A stretch of 64,000 bases of DNA from CBDIHH01 sp965279095 (GCA_965279095.1 CBDIHH010000005.1:614119-678118), one strand, 5' to 3'. Positions 35,570 to 44,694 are shown, counted from the stretch's first letter. The notes: generated from the sequence alone by a model not told the origin. A program made the numbers and translations.

Positions 35570-36637
35570 ATGATGCTGTTCCTGTTCCTGGCCGCGGTGC
35601 TGGCCGCCGGCGCCGCGGCGCTGATCATCGGTCGCGCCGTCGTCGTCGGGCGCGGCGCCGACGGACCGGATCCCACCGAAGCGGTGTATCTGCGGCAGCT
35701 CGAGGAGGTCGACGACCTGGCCGCTCGCGGTCTGCTGGACGAGCCCGACCGGCGTCAGGCCTTCGCCGAGGCCGCCCGCCGGCTGCTGTCGACCCAGCAG
35801 GCGGCCGAGGGCCCCGCCCCCGCCCCGTCGCGATCCGCCGGGCGCATCGTCACCCTGGCGGCGGGCGCCGCCGCGGCGGCGGCGGTCGTCCTGTATATGC
35901 TGGTCGGCGCGCCGGGGACCCCCGACGCCCCGTTCAAGGCCCGGCTGGCCCAATGGCGCGCCGCCGATCCCCAGACCCTGGGACCGGCCCCCATGGCCGC
36001 GGTGCTCAGCGATCTGGCCAGCCGGCATCCGAACGACGCCACCCTGGCCGCCTATCTCGGCAGCGCGCGGCTGGCGGCCGGCGACGGCTATGGCGCGATC
36101 GAGGCCCTGCGCCACGCCGTGCGGCTGGAGCCGCGCAACGTCCAGACCCTCGTGCTCCTGGGCCAGGCCCAGGCGTCGCTGGAGGCGGATCAGGTGTCCC
36201 CCGAGGCCGAGGCCACCTTCCGCCGGGCCCTGGCCCTGGAGCCCGCCAATCCGGCGGCCCGCTACGCCCTGGCCAAGGCGCAGATCCTGCGCGGCGACAC
36301 CGCTTCGGGCGTCGCGGGCCTGCGGGCCCTGCGCGAGAGCCTGGCGGCCGGCGATCCGCGTCGGGCGATGCTGGACGACCAGATCGCGCAGGCGGGCCAG
36401 TCCGCCCCCCCGGCGGCCGAGGATCCGCAGGCGGCGATGATCCGGGGCATGGTCGCGGGCCTGGCGGAGCGCCTGAAGCAGTCGCCGGACGACGCCCCCG
36501 GCTGGGCGAGGCTGGTGCGCTCCTATGGCGTGCTCGGCGACGGCGCCCGGCAGCGCCAGGCCCTGGCCGAGGCGCGGATGATCTTCGCCGGGCGACCCAA
36601 GGAGCTGGCGATCGTCGAGGCCGAGGCCCCGCGCTAG
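35570..36637 (+). CDS. ccmI: Cytochrome c biogenesis protein CcmI-like TPR protein
   Basis: The 355 residues begin with a membrane helix (MLFLFLAAVLAAGAAALIIG) and a CcmI-like segment VYLRQLEEVDDLAARGLLDE. A second helix (VTLAAGAAAAAAVVLYML) is followed by TPR repeats from about 150. CcmI presents apocytochrome c to the haem ligation complex. Other ccm genes are not in the window. ATG 35570 sits right at the first helix. A strong hairpin follows the stop. Confidence 0.78.
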   Translation: MMLFLFLAAVLAAGAAALIIGRAVVVGRGADGPDPTEAVYLRQLEEVDDLAARGLLDEPDRRQAFAEAARRLLSTQQAAEGPAPAPSRSAGRIVTLAAGAAAAAAVVLYMLVGAPGTPDAPFKARLAQWRAADPQTLGPAPMAAVLSDLASRHPNDATLAAYLGSARLAAGDGYGAIEALRHAVRLEPRNVQTLVLLGQAQASLEADQVSPEAEATFRRALALEPANPAARYALAKAQILRGDTASGVAGLRALRESLAAGDPRRAMLDDQIAQAGQSAPPAAEDPQAAMIRGMVAGLAERLKQSPDDAPGWARLVRSYGVLGDGARQRQALAEARMIFAGRPKELAIVEAEAPR

Positions 36638-36670
36638 CGGTCCCCCGCCCGAGGCCTCGGGCGGTACCGC
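36637..36670 (+). terminator. Hairpin after ccmI
   Basis: A nine-pair perfect palindrome, CGCCCGAGG/CCTCGGGCG (36646-36663), is flanked by GCGGT and ACCGC, which extend the stem. It begins at the ccmI stop. No T-run follows, so termination is likely but not certain. Confidence 0.5.
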
Positions 36671-36747
36671 TTGACGGCGGGGACCCTTTGCGTTGCAACC
36701 TTCGCGGGGCCCACCGGTTGGTGCTCCATCACCCAAGGAGACCCGAC

Positions 36748-36972
36748 GTGACCATCAGCGCTGAAGACCTCGAACACAGGGTCGCCGCCCTCCATCTCGT
36801 CCTGGTCGAACTGCTCGGCCATGTGGGCAAGGACAACCAGGAGGTGCTTGACCACCTCGGGCGCCTGTTTACCGAACGCCGCGAAAACGTCACCAGCATC
36901 CGTCCCGACACCTTGCAATACGCCGCCCAACTGGTGGCCGAAGCCAAGCGGGTGGCGGACGCCCACGCCTAG
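36748..36972 (+). CDS. Small protein of unknown function
   Basis: A 74-residue, mostly helical protein (ISAEDLEHRVAALHLVLVEL, LDHLGRLFTERRENV). It starts at GTG 36748 behind a strong AAGGAG eight bases upstream, which supports translation. I recognise no family. It lies alone between the ccmI hairpin and the cold-shock gene. Confidence 0.62.
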   Translation: MTISAEDLEHRVAALHLVLVELLGHVGKDNQEVLDHLGRLFTERRENVTSIRPDTLQYAAQLVAEAKRVADAHA

Positions 36973-37195
36973 GCCAAAGTCGGCGGGATCGCGTCAAAGA
37001 CATCCGATTGAAGAATTGCGTGGCGCGACGCCGAAATCGGCGTATGATCGGAGCATCGAAAATCGATTTGGTTCGGTTGCTCTCCTCGCTCGTTTCTCTG
37101 GATCGAGCTCCGAGTCTATCACGATCCTCTCCGACATTTTGAGCGCGCGCCCCATTCGGGGGTGTGCGGAAATTCACTTCCGAAAGAAGACACCT

Positions 37196-37405
37196 ATGAC
37201 GACCGGCACTGTTAAATGGTTCAACCCCACCAAGGGCTTTGGCTTCATTCAACCCGACGACGGCGGCGCGGACGTGTTCGTCCACATCTCCGCGGTTGAA
37301 CGCTCGACCCTCGGCTCGCTGAACGAAGGCCAAAAGGTCTCGTTCGAACTGGAGCGCGATCAGCGCAGCGGCAAGATGTCCGCCGGGCAACTCCAGTCGG
37401 CCTAA
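37196..37405 (+). CDS. Cold-shock domain protein
   Basis: A 69-residue single cold-shock domain with RNP1 KGFGFIQP and RNP2-like VFVHISAVE, starting MTTGTVKWFNPTKG. It binds single-stranded RNA or DNA. A long leader (36973-37195) precedes it, as is usual for csp genes whose mRNA leader responds to temperature; GAAAGAAG lies near the start. A perfect terminator-like hairpin follows. Confidence 0.95.
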   Translation: MTTGTVKWFNPTKGFGFIQPDDGGADVFVHISAVERSTLGSLNEGQKVSFELERDQRSGKMSAGQLQSA

Positions 37406-37412
37406 GCCTATC

Positions 37413-37438
37413 CGCCGGCCGGGTTCGCCCGGCCGGCG
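37413..37438 (+). terminator. Hairpin terminator after the cold-shock gene
   Basis: An 11-pair perfect stem CGCCGGCCGGG/CCCGGCCGGCG encloses a stable TTCG tetraloop and begins eight bases after the stop codon. The T-run is missing, as is frequent at high GC. Confidence 0.65.
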
Positions 37439-37521
37439 ACTCTATCACGAAGACCGATGGGACCGGAGCCGGCCAACGGGCTTCTCCCTGATGCGCGGCC
37501 GGCGCCTTTCAAGGACGCCTC

Positions 37522-37683
37522 ATGGCTCGCAGACCCAATTATTCCTTCGAGCGTATGGAGCGTGACCGGCTGAAGGCGATCAAGGTCGCCGAGAAAGCCG
37601 CCGCCAAGCGAGACCAGCGCGAACGTGACCAGGGGACGCCGCCGGATGGCGATGCGCCCCAGGACTCGCGCGACGAACCCTGA
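37522..37683 (+). CDS. Very small basic/charged protein
   Basis: A 53-residue protein starting MARRPNYSFERMERDRLKA with a Lys/Arg/Ala helix and an acidic tail. Short proteins with RPNYxFE starts recur in alphaproteobacteria as far as I recall, with no known function. AAGGA lies seven bases upstream of ATG 37522. The next gene starts eight bases after its stop, suggesting an operon. Confidence 0.7.
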   Translation: MARRPNYSFERMERDRLKAIKVAEKAAAKRDQRERDQGTPPDGDAPQDSRDEP

Positions 37684-37691
37684 GAGAGCCT

Positions 37692-37955
37692 ATGCAGACC
37701 GCGACCATCTTCAACCACGAGACCGTGGCGCTCGATGGCGAGCACTTTGCAGACTGCGACTTCCGCGACTGCCGCCTGGTCTACGCCGGCGGCGAACCGC
37801 CCACCTTTGAGAATTGCCGGTTCGACGGCTGCGAATGGAAGTTCGACGGGGCCGCCGCGCGCACCCTGGCGCACATGAAGGGCGTGTGGGCGGCCGGGGG
37901 CAAGGCCCCCATCCAGGCCCTGATCAAGGAAATCACCGGAGCCGGCGGGCGCTAA
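37692..37955 (+). CDS. Small pentapeptide-like protein of unknown function
   Basis: An 87-residue protein with HFADCDFRDCRLVYAGG and FENCRFDGCEWKF, resembling two turns of a pentapeptide-type beta-helix, then a helical LAHMKGVWAAGGKAPIQALI tail. It probably forms an operon with the preceding 53-residue protein. GAGAGAG upstream serves as ribosome binding site. Confidence 0.7.
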   Translation: MQTATIFNHETVALDGEHFADCDFRDCRLVYAGGEPPTFENCRFDGCEWKFDGAAARTLAHMKGVWAAGGKAPIQALIKEITGAGGR

Positions 37956-38023
37956 GCCGGCCCGGCCTCAGTTCGGCCTCAGCGGCGGCCTTCCCTGGAC
38001 GTGGGGGCGACCGAGGAGACGAT

Positions 38024-38359
38024 ATGAGCCCCATCCCTCTATGCGCCGCCGTCGTGTGCGCCCTTGTGTTCGCGGCGGGTCCGAGCCTGGCCGATGACTC
38101 GCCCATGTCGACGGCAGGCGCCGCCGCCACGGGCGAGACCGCGGCCGCCCCTCGACCGGTCGAGATGCTCCCTGTCCCGACCGCCGCTCCTCCCCCTCTC
38201 CCCCAGGACACCCGTCGCCAGGCGCGCGGCGCCGTCGAGGTCGGGGTGGGCACGGGGGGCTACCGCCGGGCGGCGGGCGTGGCCACCGTCCCCCTGGGCA
38301 AGACCGGCGAGGTGACGGTCGCGGTGGACCGCACCGAAGGCCGCGTCCGCTATCAATAG
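38024..38359 (+). CDS. Small exported protein of unknown function
   Basis: A 111-residue protein with a signal peptide (PLCAAVVCALVFAAGPSLADD), a Pro/Ala-rich spacer and a C-terminal part ARGAVEVGVGTGGYRRAAGVATVPLGKTG. The Gly-rich beta pattern resembles short outer-membrane-associated proteins, but no family is clear. GAGGAGA precedes the ATG. Its end overlaps the convergent mtnA by seven bases. Confidence 0.66.
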   Translation: MSPIPLCAAVVCALVFAAGPSLADDSPMSTAGAAATGETAAAPRPVEMLPVPTAAPPPLPQDTRRQARGAVEVGVGTGGYRRAAGVATVPLGKTGEVTVAVDRTEGRVRYQ

Positions 38360-39417
38360 GCCGGTCCGCGCGCGAGCTGGTCCTTGGTCAGGACCCCGCG
38401 CTCGGTGATGTAGCCCGTGACCAGGCGCGCCGGCGTGACGTCGAAGGCCGGGTTGGCGGCGGGACTGTCCGTGGTCCTCACCGTGGTGGCGACCCCGTCC
38501 GGGCCCAGGCCGGCCACCGTGGTCACCTCGGCCGGGCCGCGGTCCTCGATCGTCGTCTGGTCGCCGCGCTCGGTGGCCGCGTCGAAGGTCGTGTAGGGGG
38601 CGGCCACATAGAAGGGCACCCCGTTGTCGAAGGCGGCCAGGGCCTTCAGATAGGTGCCGACCTTGTTGCAGACATCGCCGTTGGCGGTGATGCGATCGGC
38701 GCCGACGATGCACAGGTCCACCTGCCCCTGCTGCATCAGCAGGCCGCCGGCATTGTCGCAGATGACCGTGTGGGCGATGCCGTGCTGGGCCAGTTCATAG
38801 GCCGTCAGGGCCCCCTGGTTGCGCGGCCGCGTCTCGTCCACCCACACATGCAGATCCAGGCCCTCGTCATGGGCCACATAGAGGGGGGCCAGGGCGGTGC
38901 CCCAGTCCACCGTCGCCAGCCAGCCGGCGTTGCAGTGGGTGAGGACCTGCACCGGCCGCCCCTCCCCCCTGCGCCCGGCCCGGACCAGGGCCGCCCCGTG
39001 CCCGCCGATCGAGCGGCACATGGCCGCGTCCTCGTCGCAGATGGCCGCGGCCCGGGCGTAGGCCGCCGCCACGCGCTCGGCGCCCGCCAGCGGCCGCGCC
39101 GCCGCGGTGACCTCATCCAGCGCCCAGCGCAGGTTGACGGCCGTGGGCCGGGTGGCCATCAGCCGCCGGCCGGCCGACTCCAGGTGCGCGTCGCTGGCGT
39201 CCTCGCGCAGGGCCAGGGCGAGGCCGTAGGCGGCGGTGGCCCCGATCAGGGGCGCGCCGCGCACCCACATGTCGCGGATCGCCGCGCAGGCGCTGTCCAG
39301 GCTGTCGAGATTCACCCACTCGGCCGCCCAGGGCAGCCTGCGCTGGTCGAGGACGCGCACGCTCCATCCGTCGGGGTTCAGGGCGATGCTGCGATGGTGG
39401 ACGCCGTCGATGTTCAT
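38353..39417 (-). CDS. mtnA: S-methyl-5-thioribose-1-phosphate isomerase
   Basis: MtnA isomerises methylthioribose-1-phosphate to methylthioribulose-1-phosphate in methionine salvage. The 354 residues include IRDMWVRGAPLIGATAAYGL, the catalytic Cys in LTHCNAGWLAT and the Asp in CIVGADRITANGDVCNKVGT. No other salvage genes adjoin, unlike organisms with an mtn cluster. It is divergent from the flavoprotein gene. Confidence 0.95.
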   Translation of the reverse strand: MNIDGVHHRSIALNPDGWSVRVLDQRRLPWAAEWVNLDSLDSACAAIRDMWVRGAPLIGATAAYGLALALREDASDAHLESAGRRLMATRPTAVNLRWALDEVTAAARPLAGAERVAAAYARAAAICDEDAAMCRSIGGHGAALVRAGRRGEGRPVQVLTHCNAGWLATVDWGTALAPLYVAHDEGLDLHVWVDETRPRNQGALTAYELAQHGIAHTVICDNAGGLLMQQGQVDLCIVGADRITANGDVCNKVGTYLKALAAFDNGVPFYVAAPYTTFDAATERGDQTTIEDRGPAEVTTVAGLGPDGVATTVRTTDSPAANPAFDVTPARLVTGYITERGVLTKDQLARGPAY

Positions 39418-39550
39418 GCCGTCAGGGTCTCCAGCCGAAGCTTGGGGTTTTAGGCGGCGTGCGCGGCGGCGACCAGGGGCTCGGATTCCGCCGCGCGTTG
39501 TGCGCGCCCGACGCCGACGCTAAGACCGTCAGAGCCGAGGACCCGCGCCC

Positions 39551-40936
39551 ATGCCCCCGTTTGACGTCGCCATCGCCGGGGCCGGCCCGGCCGGGATCAC
39601 CGCCGCCCTGTTCGCCGCCGCCCGCGGCGCCCGGGTGGCGCTGGTGGAGGCCTCGGACCGCATCGGGGGAACCCTGCCCCTGTCGAGCGGCAGCTTCAGC
39701 GCCGCCGGCCACACCATCCAGTTGGCCAAGGGCATCGACGATAGCCCCGAGGCGCATGTGGCCGACAGCCTGCGCCTCAGTCACGGCACCGGCCAGGTTC
39801 CCCTTATCCGCCTGTGGCAGGAGAATGCCGCCGACACCCTGCAATGGCTGCTCGATCACGGGCTGCAGGTCGGCCAGCAGGATCCCACCTTCAACGTCGC
39901 GCACGAACTCTACCGCACCCCGCGCACCTACACCCCGCCCAATGGCGGCCAGGGGTTCCTCGACGTGCTGGCGCCCCTGCTGCAGGCCCAGGTGGACAGC
40001 GGCGCGGTGACGCTGATGCTGAACACCCGCATGTCCGGGCTGATGCAGGCCCCGGACGGGGCGGCGGTGGGCCTCGTCGCCGGCGCCGTCGAGGTCCCTG
40101 CCCGCGCGGTGCTGCTGGCCACCGGCGGCTATGCCTCCAGCGACCGCCTCTGGCGAGAGATGCACGGCCTGCCCCGCCAGGTCTACGCCTCGCCCTACAG
40201 CCAGGGCGACGGGCTGGAGGCGGCGCGGGCGGCGGGCGCCCGCATCGCCTATGCCGAGAACTTCCTGCCCACCTTCGGGGCCGTGCGGGACATCGACGCG
40301 CCAGACAAATACTGGCTCGGCACCAAGGCCCTGCCGGTCATGCGCCCGTCGTGGGAGGTGTTCGTCAACAGCCGGGGCAGCCGATTCATGGCCGAGGATG
40401 ACGCGAGCCTCGACCGGATCGAGCGGGCCCTGGCCGCCCAGGGCGACCTGCAGTTCTGGGCGATCTACGACGCCCGCATCGCCCGCGAGGCGCCGTCCTT
40501 CTGGCTCTGGCCGCCCGAGAAGGTGGCGCGCGCTTTCGCCGGGCATCCGGACTTCGTCAGCGCCGACACCGTCGCGGCCCTGGCCGGACGGATGGGCGTC
40601 GATCCCGCCACCCTGGCGCGCACCCTAGGGGAGTACAACGCCGGCCAGGCGGTGGGCTCGGACCTGTTCGGCCGCCGCCACCTGCCCCTGCCGGTGGGCG
40701 AGGCGCCCTTCTATGCGGTGCGCCACTACGGCACCTCGGTGGTGACCTGGGGCGGAGTTGTGACGGACGCGGCGCTCAGGGTGCTGGACGGAGACGACCA
40801 GCCCATCGCCGGCCTCTATGCCGCCGGTGAGGTGATGGGCAAGGGAACCTTCGGCCACACCTTCCTCGGAGGGTCGAGCATCTCGTCGGGGATGACCTAT
40901 GGCAAGCTGCTGGGCGAGCGCCTGCTCAGCTGGTGA
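39551..40936 (+). CDS. FAD-dependent oxidoreductase (fumarate reductase/ketosteroid dehydrogenase-like, FAD_binding_2)
   Basis: A 461-residue flavoprotein. The N-terminal dinucleotide-binding motif is AIAGAGPAGITAALFAAARG, followed by GGTLPLSSGSFSAAG and the ATGGYASSD segment. The C-terminal FAD closure GLYAAGEVMGKGTFGH is present. This architecture covers fumarate reductase-like, 3-ketosteroid and tricarballylate dehydrogenases; the substrate is not predictable here. No signal peptide. Its end overlaps the convergent methyltransferase by 11 bases. Confidence 0.85.
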   Translation: MPPFDVAIAGAGPAGITAALFAAARGARVALVEASDRIGGTLPLSSGSFSAAGHTIQLAKGIDDSPEAHVADSLRLSHGTGQVPLIRLWQENAADTLQWLLDHGLQVGQQDPTFNVAHELYRTPRTYTPPNGGQGFLDVLAPLLQAQVDSGAVTLMLNTRMSGLMQAPDGAAVGLVAGAVEVPARAVLLATGGYASSDRLWREMHGLPRQVYASPYSQGDGLEAARAAGARIAYAENFLPTFGAVRDIDAPDKYWLGTKALPVMRPSWEVFVNSRGSRFMAEDDASLDRIERALAAQGDLQFWAIYDARIAREAPSFWLWPPEKVARAFAGHPDFVSADTVAALAGRMGVDPATLARTLGEYNAGQAVGSDLFGRRHLPLPVGEAPFYAVRHYGTSVVTWGGVVTDAALRVLDGDDQPIAGLYAAGEVMGKGTFGHTFLGGSSISSGMTYGKLLGERLLSW

Positions 40937-42011
40937 GGGGCTTGCGCGCCGCGTAACGGATCATGCCGCGCGCCCCGTCGTCCGCGTCGAGGACGAAGCC
41001 GGCCGCCTGCAGCAGGCCGCGGAAGTCGCTGTCCAGATACTCTTGCGACCACACCTCGCTGTTGTAGCGGTGGTCCACCCAGCTGGCGTAGCGGTCGTAG
41101 GCGCCGCGCGCCTCCCCGGTCTGGAAGTCGAAGACATTGAACACGCAGCCCGGGCGCAGGATGCGGAAGGCCTCGGCGACCACGGCCCTGGCGATGGACG
41201 TGGGAATCTCGTGAAACAGCAGATAGGCGCAGGCCATGTCCATGCTGCCGGCCTCAAGGCCCGTGTCCTCGGCCAGGGCCTGGACGAACCGGACGGGGTG
41301 GTTGAAGGCGACCGTGCGCTGGCGGCCGTAGCGCATCATGGGGACAGAGACGTCGATGCCGATAACCTCGGCGCCCGGGTAGCGGGCCTTCAACCCCATG
41401 GCCAGCTGGCCGATGCCGCAGCCCAGGTCGACGATGCGGTCCACCCGGCCGTCGGCGGGTTCGGCGGCGCGGCGGGCCAGGCCCTCGTGAATCTGGTCGG
41501 ATTCGTTGCCGCCGAAGGTGGTGTAGAAGCTGTTGGTGCCGTGGTGGTAGAGGAAGCCGGCGAAATCCTCGCCCACATAGCCGCCGGGCTGCAGGTGGAT
41601 CTCGTGGCGGGCGTAGGCCGGAATGTCGAGGCCAGGGTCCAGGACCAGGCCGCCGTCATTGGCCGCGACCTCATCGGGCGCCCCGTCCATCAGCCCCAGG
41701 TAGAAGTCGGACTCGGCGCGCAGGTGGCTGAGCAGCTCGCGGCGCATCAGAGTCTGGCTGCTGCACCAGCAGCGGTTTCGGGTCGCCACCACCGGATCCC
41801 GGTGCAGCAGGTCACGGACCGCCTCCAGGGGCGAGGCCGGCCCCTTGTCCAGGCCCCGGGCCTCGAGCAGCGCCTCGCTGCGCCGTTCGGCCGCCTTGTC
41901 GAGGGGGCCATAGACCCAGCGGCGGAAGCCGCGCACGAAATCCTGCTGGCTCTCGAGGTCCAGGCTGCGCAGGCGGGGGGTGCGTCCGACGGTCCCGCGG
42001 TCGATGTTCAT
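40926..42011 (-). CDS. Class I SAM-dependent methyltransferase
   Basis: The 361 residues have an extended N-terminal region (about 1-185) and a Rossmann methyltransferase core with motif I IVDLGCGIGQLAMGL and the acidic end of beta-2 in EVIGIDVS. YLLFHEIPTSIARAVV and FRILRPGCVFNVFD fit the rest of the fold. The long N-terminal part may bind the substrate. GGAGAGG precedes ATG 42011. It lies 40 bases after the MFS gene on the same strand. Confidence 0.85.
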   Translation of the reverse strand: MNIDRGTVGRTPRLRSLDLESQQDFVRGFRRWVYGPLDKAAERRSEALLEARGLDKGPASPLEAVRDLLHRDPVVATRNRCWCSSQTLMRRELLSHLRAESDFYLGLMDGAPDEVAANDGGLVLDPGLDIPAYARHEIHLQPGGYVGEDFAGFLYHHGTNSFYTTFGGNESDQIHEGLARRAAEPADGRVDRIVDLGCGIGQLAMGLKARYPGAEVIGIDVSVPMMRYGRQRTVAFNHPVRFVQALAEDTGLEAGSMDMACAYLLFHEIPTSIARAVVAEAFRILRPGCVFNVFDFQTGEARGAYDRYASWVDHRYNSEVWSQEYLDSDFRGLLQAAGFVLDADDGARGMIRYAARKPLTS

Positions 42012-42051
42012 GGCGCCTCTCCGGTGGCTGGGATGCGATGGATTTAGTTTA

Positions 42052-43401
42052 TCAAAGGCCGGCCGCCTCGTCCTGGGCGACCCGCGCCGCCGCGGTCCGC
42101 GCCACCCAGCGCCGCGAGGCCAGCAGCATCAGCCAGGCGAGCGGCAGGAAGATGGACACGAACAGGGCCACGGCCTTGCCCAGGGCCAGGGGGCTCTTGA
42201 AGACCAGATCGTTGACCAGGGCCACGCCGGTGGGGGCGAGGCCGAAGCCGGCGAGGTTGGTGAACATGATGTAGAAGGCCATCACCGTGGACCGGGTCTG
42301 CGGCTGGGTGACGGTGGGAATGGTCGGCACCGCGGCCCCGGTGCACAGGTTGCCCAGGAAGGTCGCCGCCCCGAGGCAGGCGAAGGCCACCGTCGCGTCG
42401 GGGCTGACTCCAAAGCCGATCACCGCCGCCAGGCCGAAGGGGATGGCGCACAGGATCACCGTGAGGTTGGGGGCGGCGACGCCACGGGCGCGCAGCAGGT
42501 CCGACAAAAAGCCGCCGCCGTAGATGCCGAACAGGCCGCAGATCAGGTTCATGACCGCGAAGCTGAAGCCGACCTCCTTCACCGACCAATGGTGGACGCG
42601 GATGAACAGGGCCGGCCCCCAGGCCAGGACGGCGGCCGAGCCCGCCGCCATCAGGGCCAGACCCAGCAGCAGACGAATCAGCCGCAGGTCCGAGAACAGG
42701 GCGGCCGAGGCCGCCTTCAGGGCTGGCGCGCGGGGGCCCTGGGCGGCCGCGCGGGCGGGCTCCTTGGCCAGGAACAGGAAGATCACCGCCAGGATCAATC
42801 CCGGGATGGCCGCCAGCATGAACACCACCTGCCACGGCAGCAGCATGCCCACCACCGGGGCGGCGATCCCCTCGGGGGGCAGGCGGCCGATGACATAGCC
42901 GCCGAAGGCGAAGGCGACGGCGGGACCCAGGGTGGATCCGGCCGAGAAGGCGGCGACCGCCCGCCCCCAGACCCGGCGGGGAAAGATGTCGCTGATCATG
43001 GAGACGGCGGCGGGGCCAAGGGCGGCCTCCCCCATGCCCACGCCCATGCGCGCCAGGAACAGCTGGCCATAGGTGCGCGCCAGACCGCAGCCGAAGGTGG
43101 CCGCCGACCAGACCAGCATGCCCGCGCCGATGATCACCACCCGGCGGCGGCGGTCGGCCAGGATGCCGAGGGGAACGGCGGCGATCAGGTAGAAGGCCAT
43201 GAAGGCCAAGCCCTGCAGCACACTGACCGCGGTGTCCGTCAGCGCCAGGCTCTTGCGAATGGGCTCCAGCAGCAGGACGAACACATAGCGGTCCATGAAG
43301 GAGACCGCATTGGCCAGCACCAGGAGGGTGAGCAACAGGCCCGCGCCGGGCGCCCGCCGCTCGGCCATCGCCGGCCCCGCCGTCTCCACCGCCACGCCCA
43401 T
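42052..43401 (-). CDS. MFS transporter
   Basis: A 449-residue major facilitator protein with about 12 membrane helices. The loop 2-3 signature GILADRRRRVVIIGAGML and NAVSFMDRYVFVLLLEPI in helix 1 fit the family branch that includes Spinster-like and hexuronate/aromatic acid carriers. ATG 43401 has GGGGA upstream; ATG 43368 is a shorter alternative. With the downstream methyltransferase it may form a small operon. The substrate is unknown. Confidence 0.88.
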   Translation of the reverse strand: MGVAVETAGPAMAERRAPGAGLLLTLLVLANAVSFMDRYVFVLLLEPIRKSLALTDTAVSVLQGLAFMAFYLIAAVPLGILADRRRRVVIIGAGMLVWSAATFGCGLARTYGQLFLARMGVGMGEAALGPAAVSMISDIFPRRVWGRAVAAFSAGSTLGPAVAFAFGGYVIGRLPPEGIAAPVVGMLLPWQVVFMLAAIPGLILAVIFLFLAKEPARAAAQGPRAPALKAASAALFSDLRLIRLLLGLALMAAGSAAVLAWGPALFIRVHHWSVKEVGFSFAVMNLICGLFGIYGGGFLSDLLRARGVAAPNLTVILCAIPFGLAAVIGFGVSPDATVAFACLGAATFLGNLCTGAAVPTIPTVTQPQTRSTVMAFYIMFTNLAGFGLAPTGVALVNDLVFKSPLALGKAVALFVSIFLPLAWLMLLASRRWVARTAAARVAQDEAAGL

Positions 43402-43469
43402 GCCGCCATCCCCTGCGTCCCGGCCGCCAGGGGAAGGCAAATGCGCGCCCCGCGCCAGGGGCAAAATCG

Positions 43470-43952
43470 CTAGGCGGGCGGCAGTGGGTCGATCTGAAGC
43501 ACGCTGACCAGCATGCCGTCGGGATCGTAGAAGATCATCTCGCGATAGATCCCCGCCGAGGATCGCTCGCTCGCGGTGGGCTTGGGATAGCGCACCGGCG
43601 GGGTGAGGAACCGCACCCCCGCCCCCTGAAGCCGGGCCAGCACGCCGTCGAAGTCGTCGGTGGCCAGCACCAGGGCGGTCTGGCCGTGCATGGGCTGCCC
43701 CTCCGGCGCGCGCAGGGTGTCCAGCTCGACCCCGCCGATCTCGAACAGGGCCAGGATCACCGGGGCGTCGGGCGCCGAGGCGAGCATGGCGATGCGCATC
43801 TTGCAGGGCGGCAGCTGCAGCAGTCCCCCCGCCGCGGCGCCCTCGATGGTCTTCTGCTCGACGGGAACCAGGGCCAGCAGGTCGCCGTAGAAGGCCACCG
43901 ACGCGTCCAGGTCTCGGCAGAACAGGGTGGCCCGCAGGAAGGTCTGGGTCAT
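43470..43952 (-). CDS. VOC family (glyoxalase-like) protein
   Basis: A 160-residue vicinal oxygen chelate protein with two beta-alpha-beta-beta-beta modules: TLFCRDLDASVAFYGDLLAL and ALVLATDDFDGVLARLQGAG, ending REMIFYDPDGMLVSVLQ. Family members bind a metal and act as dioxygenases, glyoxalases or resistance proteins. GGAG lies before ATG 43952. It precedes the MFS gene on the same strand. Confidence 0.88.
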   Translation of the reverse strand: MTQTFLRATLFCRDLDASVAFYGDLLALVPVEQKTIEGAAAGGLLQLPPCKMRIAMLASAPDAPVILALFEIGGVELDTLRAPEGQPMHGQTALVLATDDFDGVLARLQGAGVRFLTPPVRYPKPTASERSSAGIYREMIFYDPDGMLVSVLQIDPLPPA

Positions 43953-44060
43953 CGGAGCTCCATCGGCGGCCGACGCGGCCGCTCTGCCGCGATCATCCTC
44001 CGACCCGGCGGCGAATCAAGGGCCGGGGAGGATCAAGCGATGCGGGCTGGAAGCGAATGG

Positions 44061-44147
44061 CGGTGACGCAGGGATTCGAACCCTGGATACCCTTTCGAGT
44101 ATGACGATTTAGCAAACCGTTGCCTTAAGCCACTCGGCCACGTCACC
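44061..44147 (-). tRNA. tRNA-Ser (anticodon GCT)
   Basis: The minus strand folds as an 87-base class II tRNA. The acceptor stem is GGTGACG/CGTCACC with discriminator G, the anticodon loop TTGCTAA gives GCT, there is a long variable arm (ATACTCGAAAGGGTAT) and a standard GTTCGAATC T-loop. It reads AGC/AGU serine codons. Confidence 0.96.
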
Positions 44148-44324
44148 CACCCGATTTCGCTCGGGATCCCCGGCCCGGGTCTTGAACGACCCTGGCGGGG
44201 ACGCTTCTCTTAGCCGAAGGCTCGGGCCCCGGCAACGGCCCGCGAGACGGCCGTGCGTGCCGTCGCGGGACGGGCCGGACGGCCGCGGTCTTGCAGGGCC
44301 CTATCACCAGCGACGGAGGATTCG

Positions 44325-44615
44325 ATGTTCAGAGCCAGGAAGGATCAAGACCTGGTCGAACAGCTGCAGGCTCGGGTCGCCCATCTGGAGGGCCTGAACG
44401 CGGCCCTGACCCAGTATATGTCCAATCGCGGGAACATCATCCGGTCCCTGCGCGACACCCTGCCCGCCGGCACCGTCGAGCGCGGCATCGCCGACCTGCT
44501 GCTGACCCTGGAACGCGAGGCCTACGCCAAGGTGTTCGCCAACGAGGTCGGCGACCAGCAGCAGACCGGGCACGAGGCTTTCGTCTCGGTGATGAGCCGA
44601 GCCCTGCGGTCCTAG
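44325..44615 (+). CDS. Small coiled-coil protein of unknown function
   Basis: A 96-residue protein with an N-terminal helix likely to form a coiled coil (LVEQLQARVAHLEGLNAALT), then LRDTLPAGTVERGIADLLLTLE. CGGAGGA lies just before ATG 44325, a strong ribosome binding site. No family recognised. A strong hairpin follows. Confidence 0.66.
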   Translation: MFRARKDQDLVEQLQARVAHLEGLNAALTQYMSNRGNIIRSLRDTLPAGTVERGIADLLLTLEREAYAKVFANEVGDQQQTGHEAFVSVMSRALRS

Positions 44616-44637
44616 CCGCCGCGTCGTCGGCCAACAA

Positions 44638-44665
44638 CCCGCGCCGCCCGAGGGGGCGACGCGGG
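44638..44665. terminator. Bidirectional terminator-like hairpin
   Basis: CCCGCGCCGCCC and GGGCGACGCGGG form a 12-pair stem (one wobble) around GAGG, between two convergent genes (ends at 44615 and 44695). T-containing stretches lie on both sides, so it could end transcription from either direction. Confidence 0.55.
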
Positions 44666-44694
44666 CTGCCTTGTGCCGATACGGCACAGCCGGC

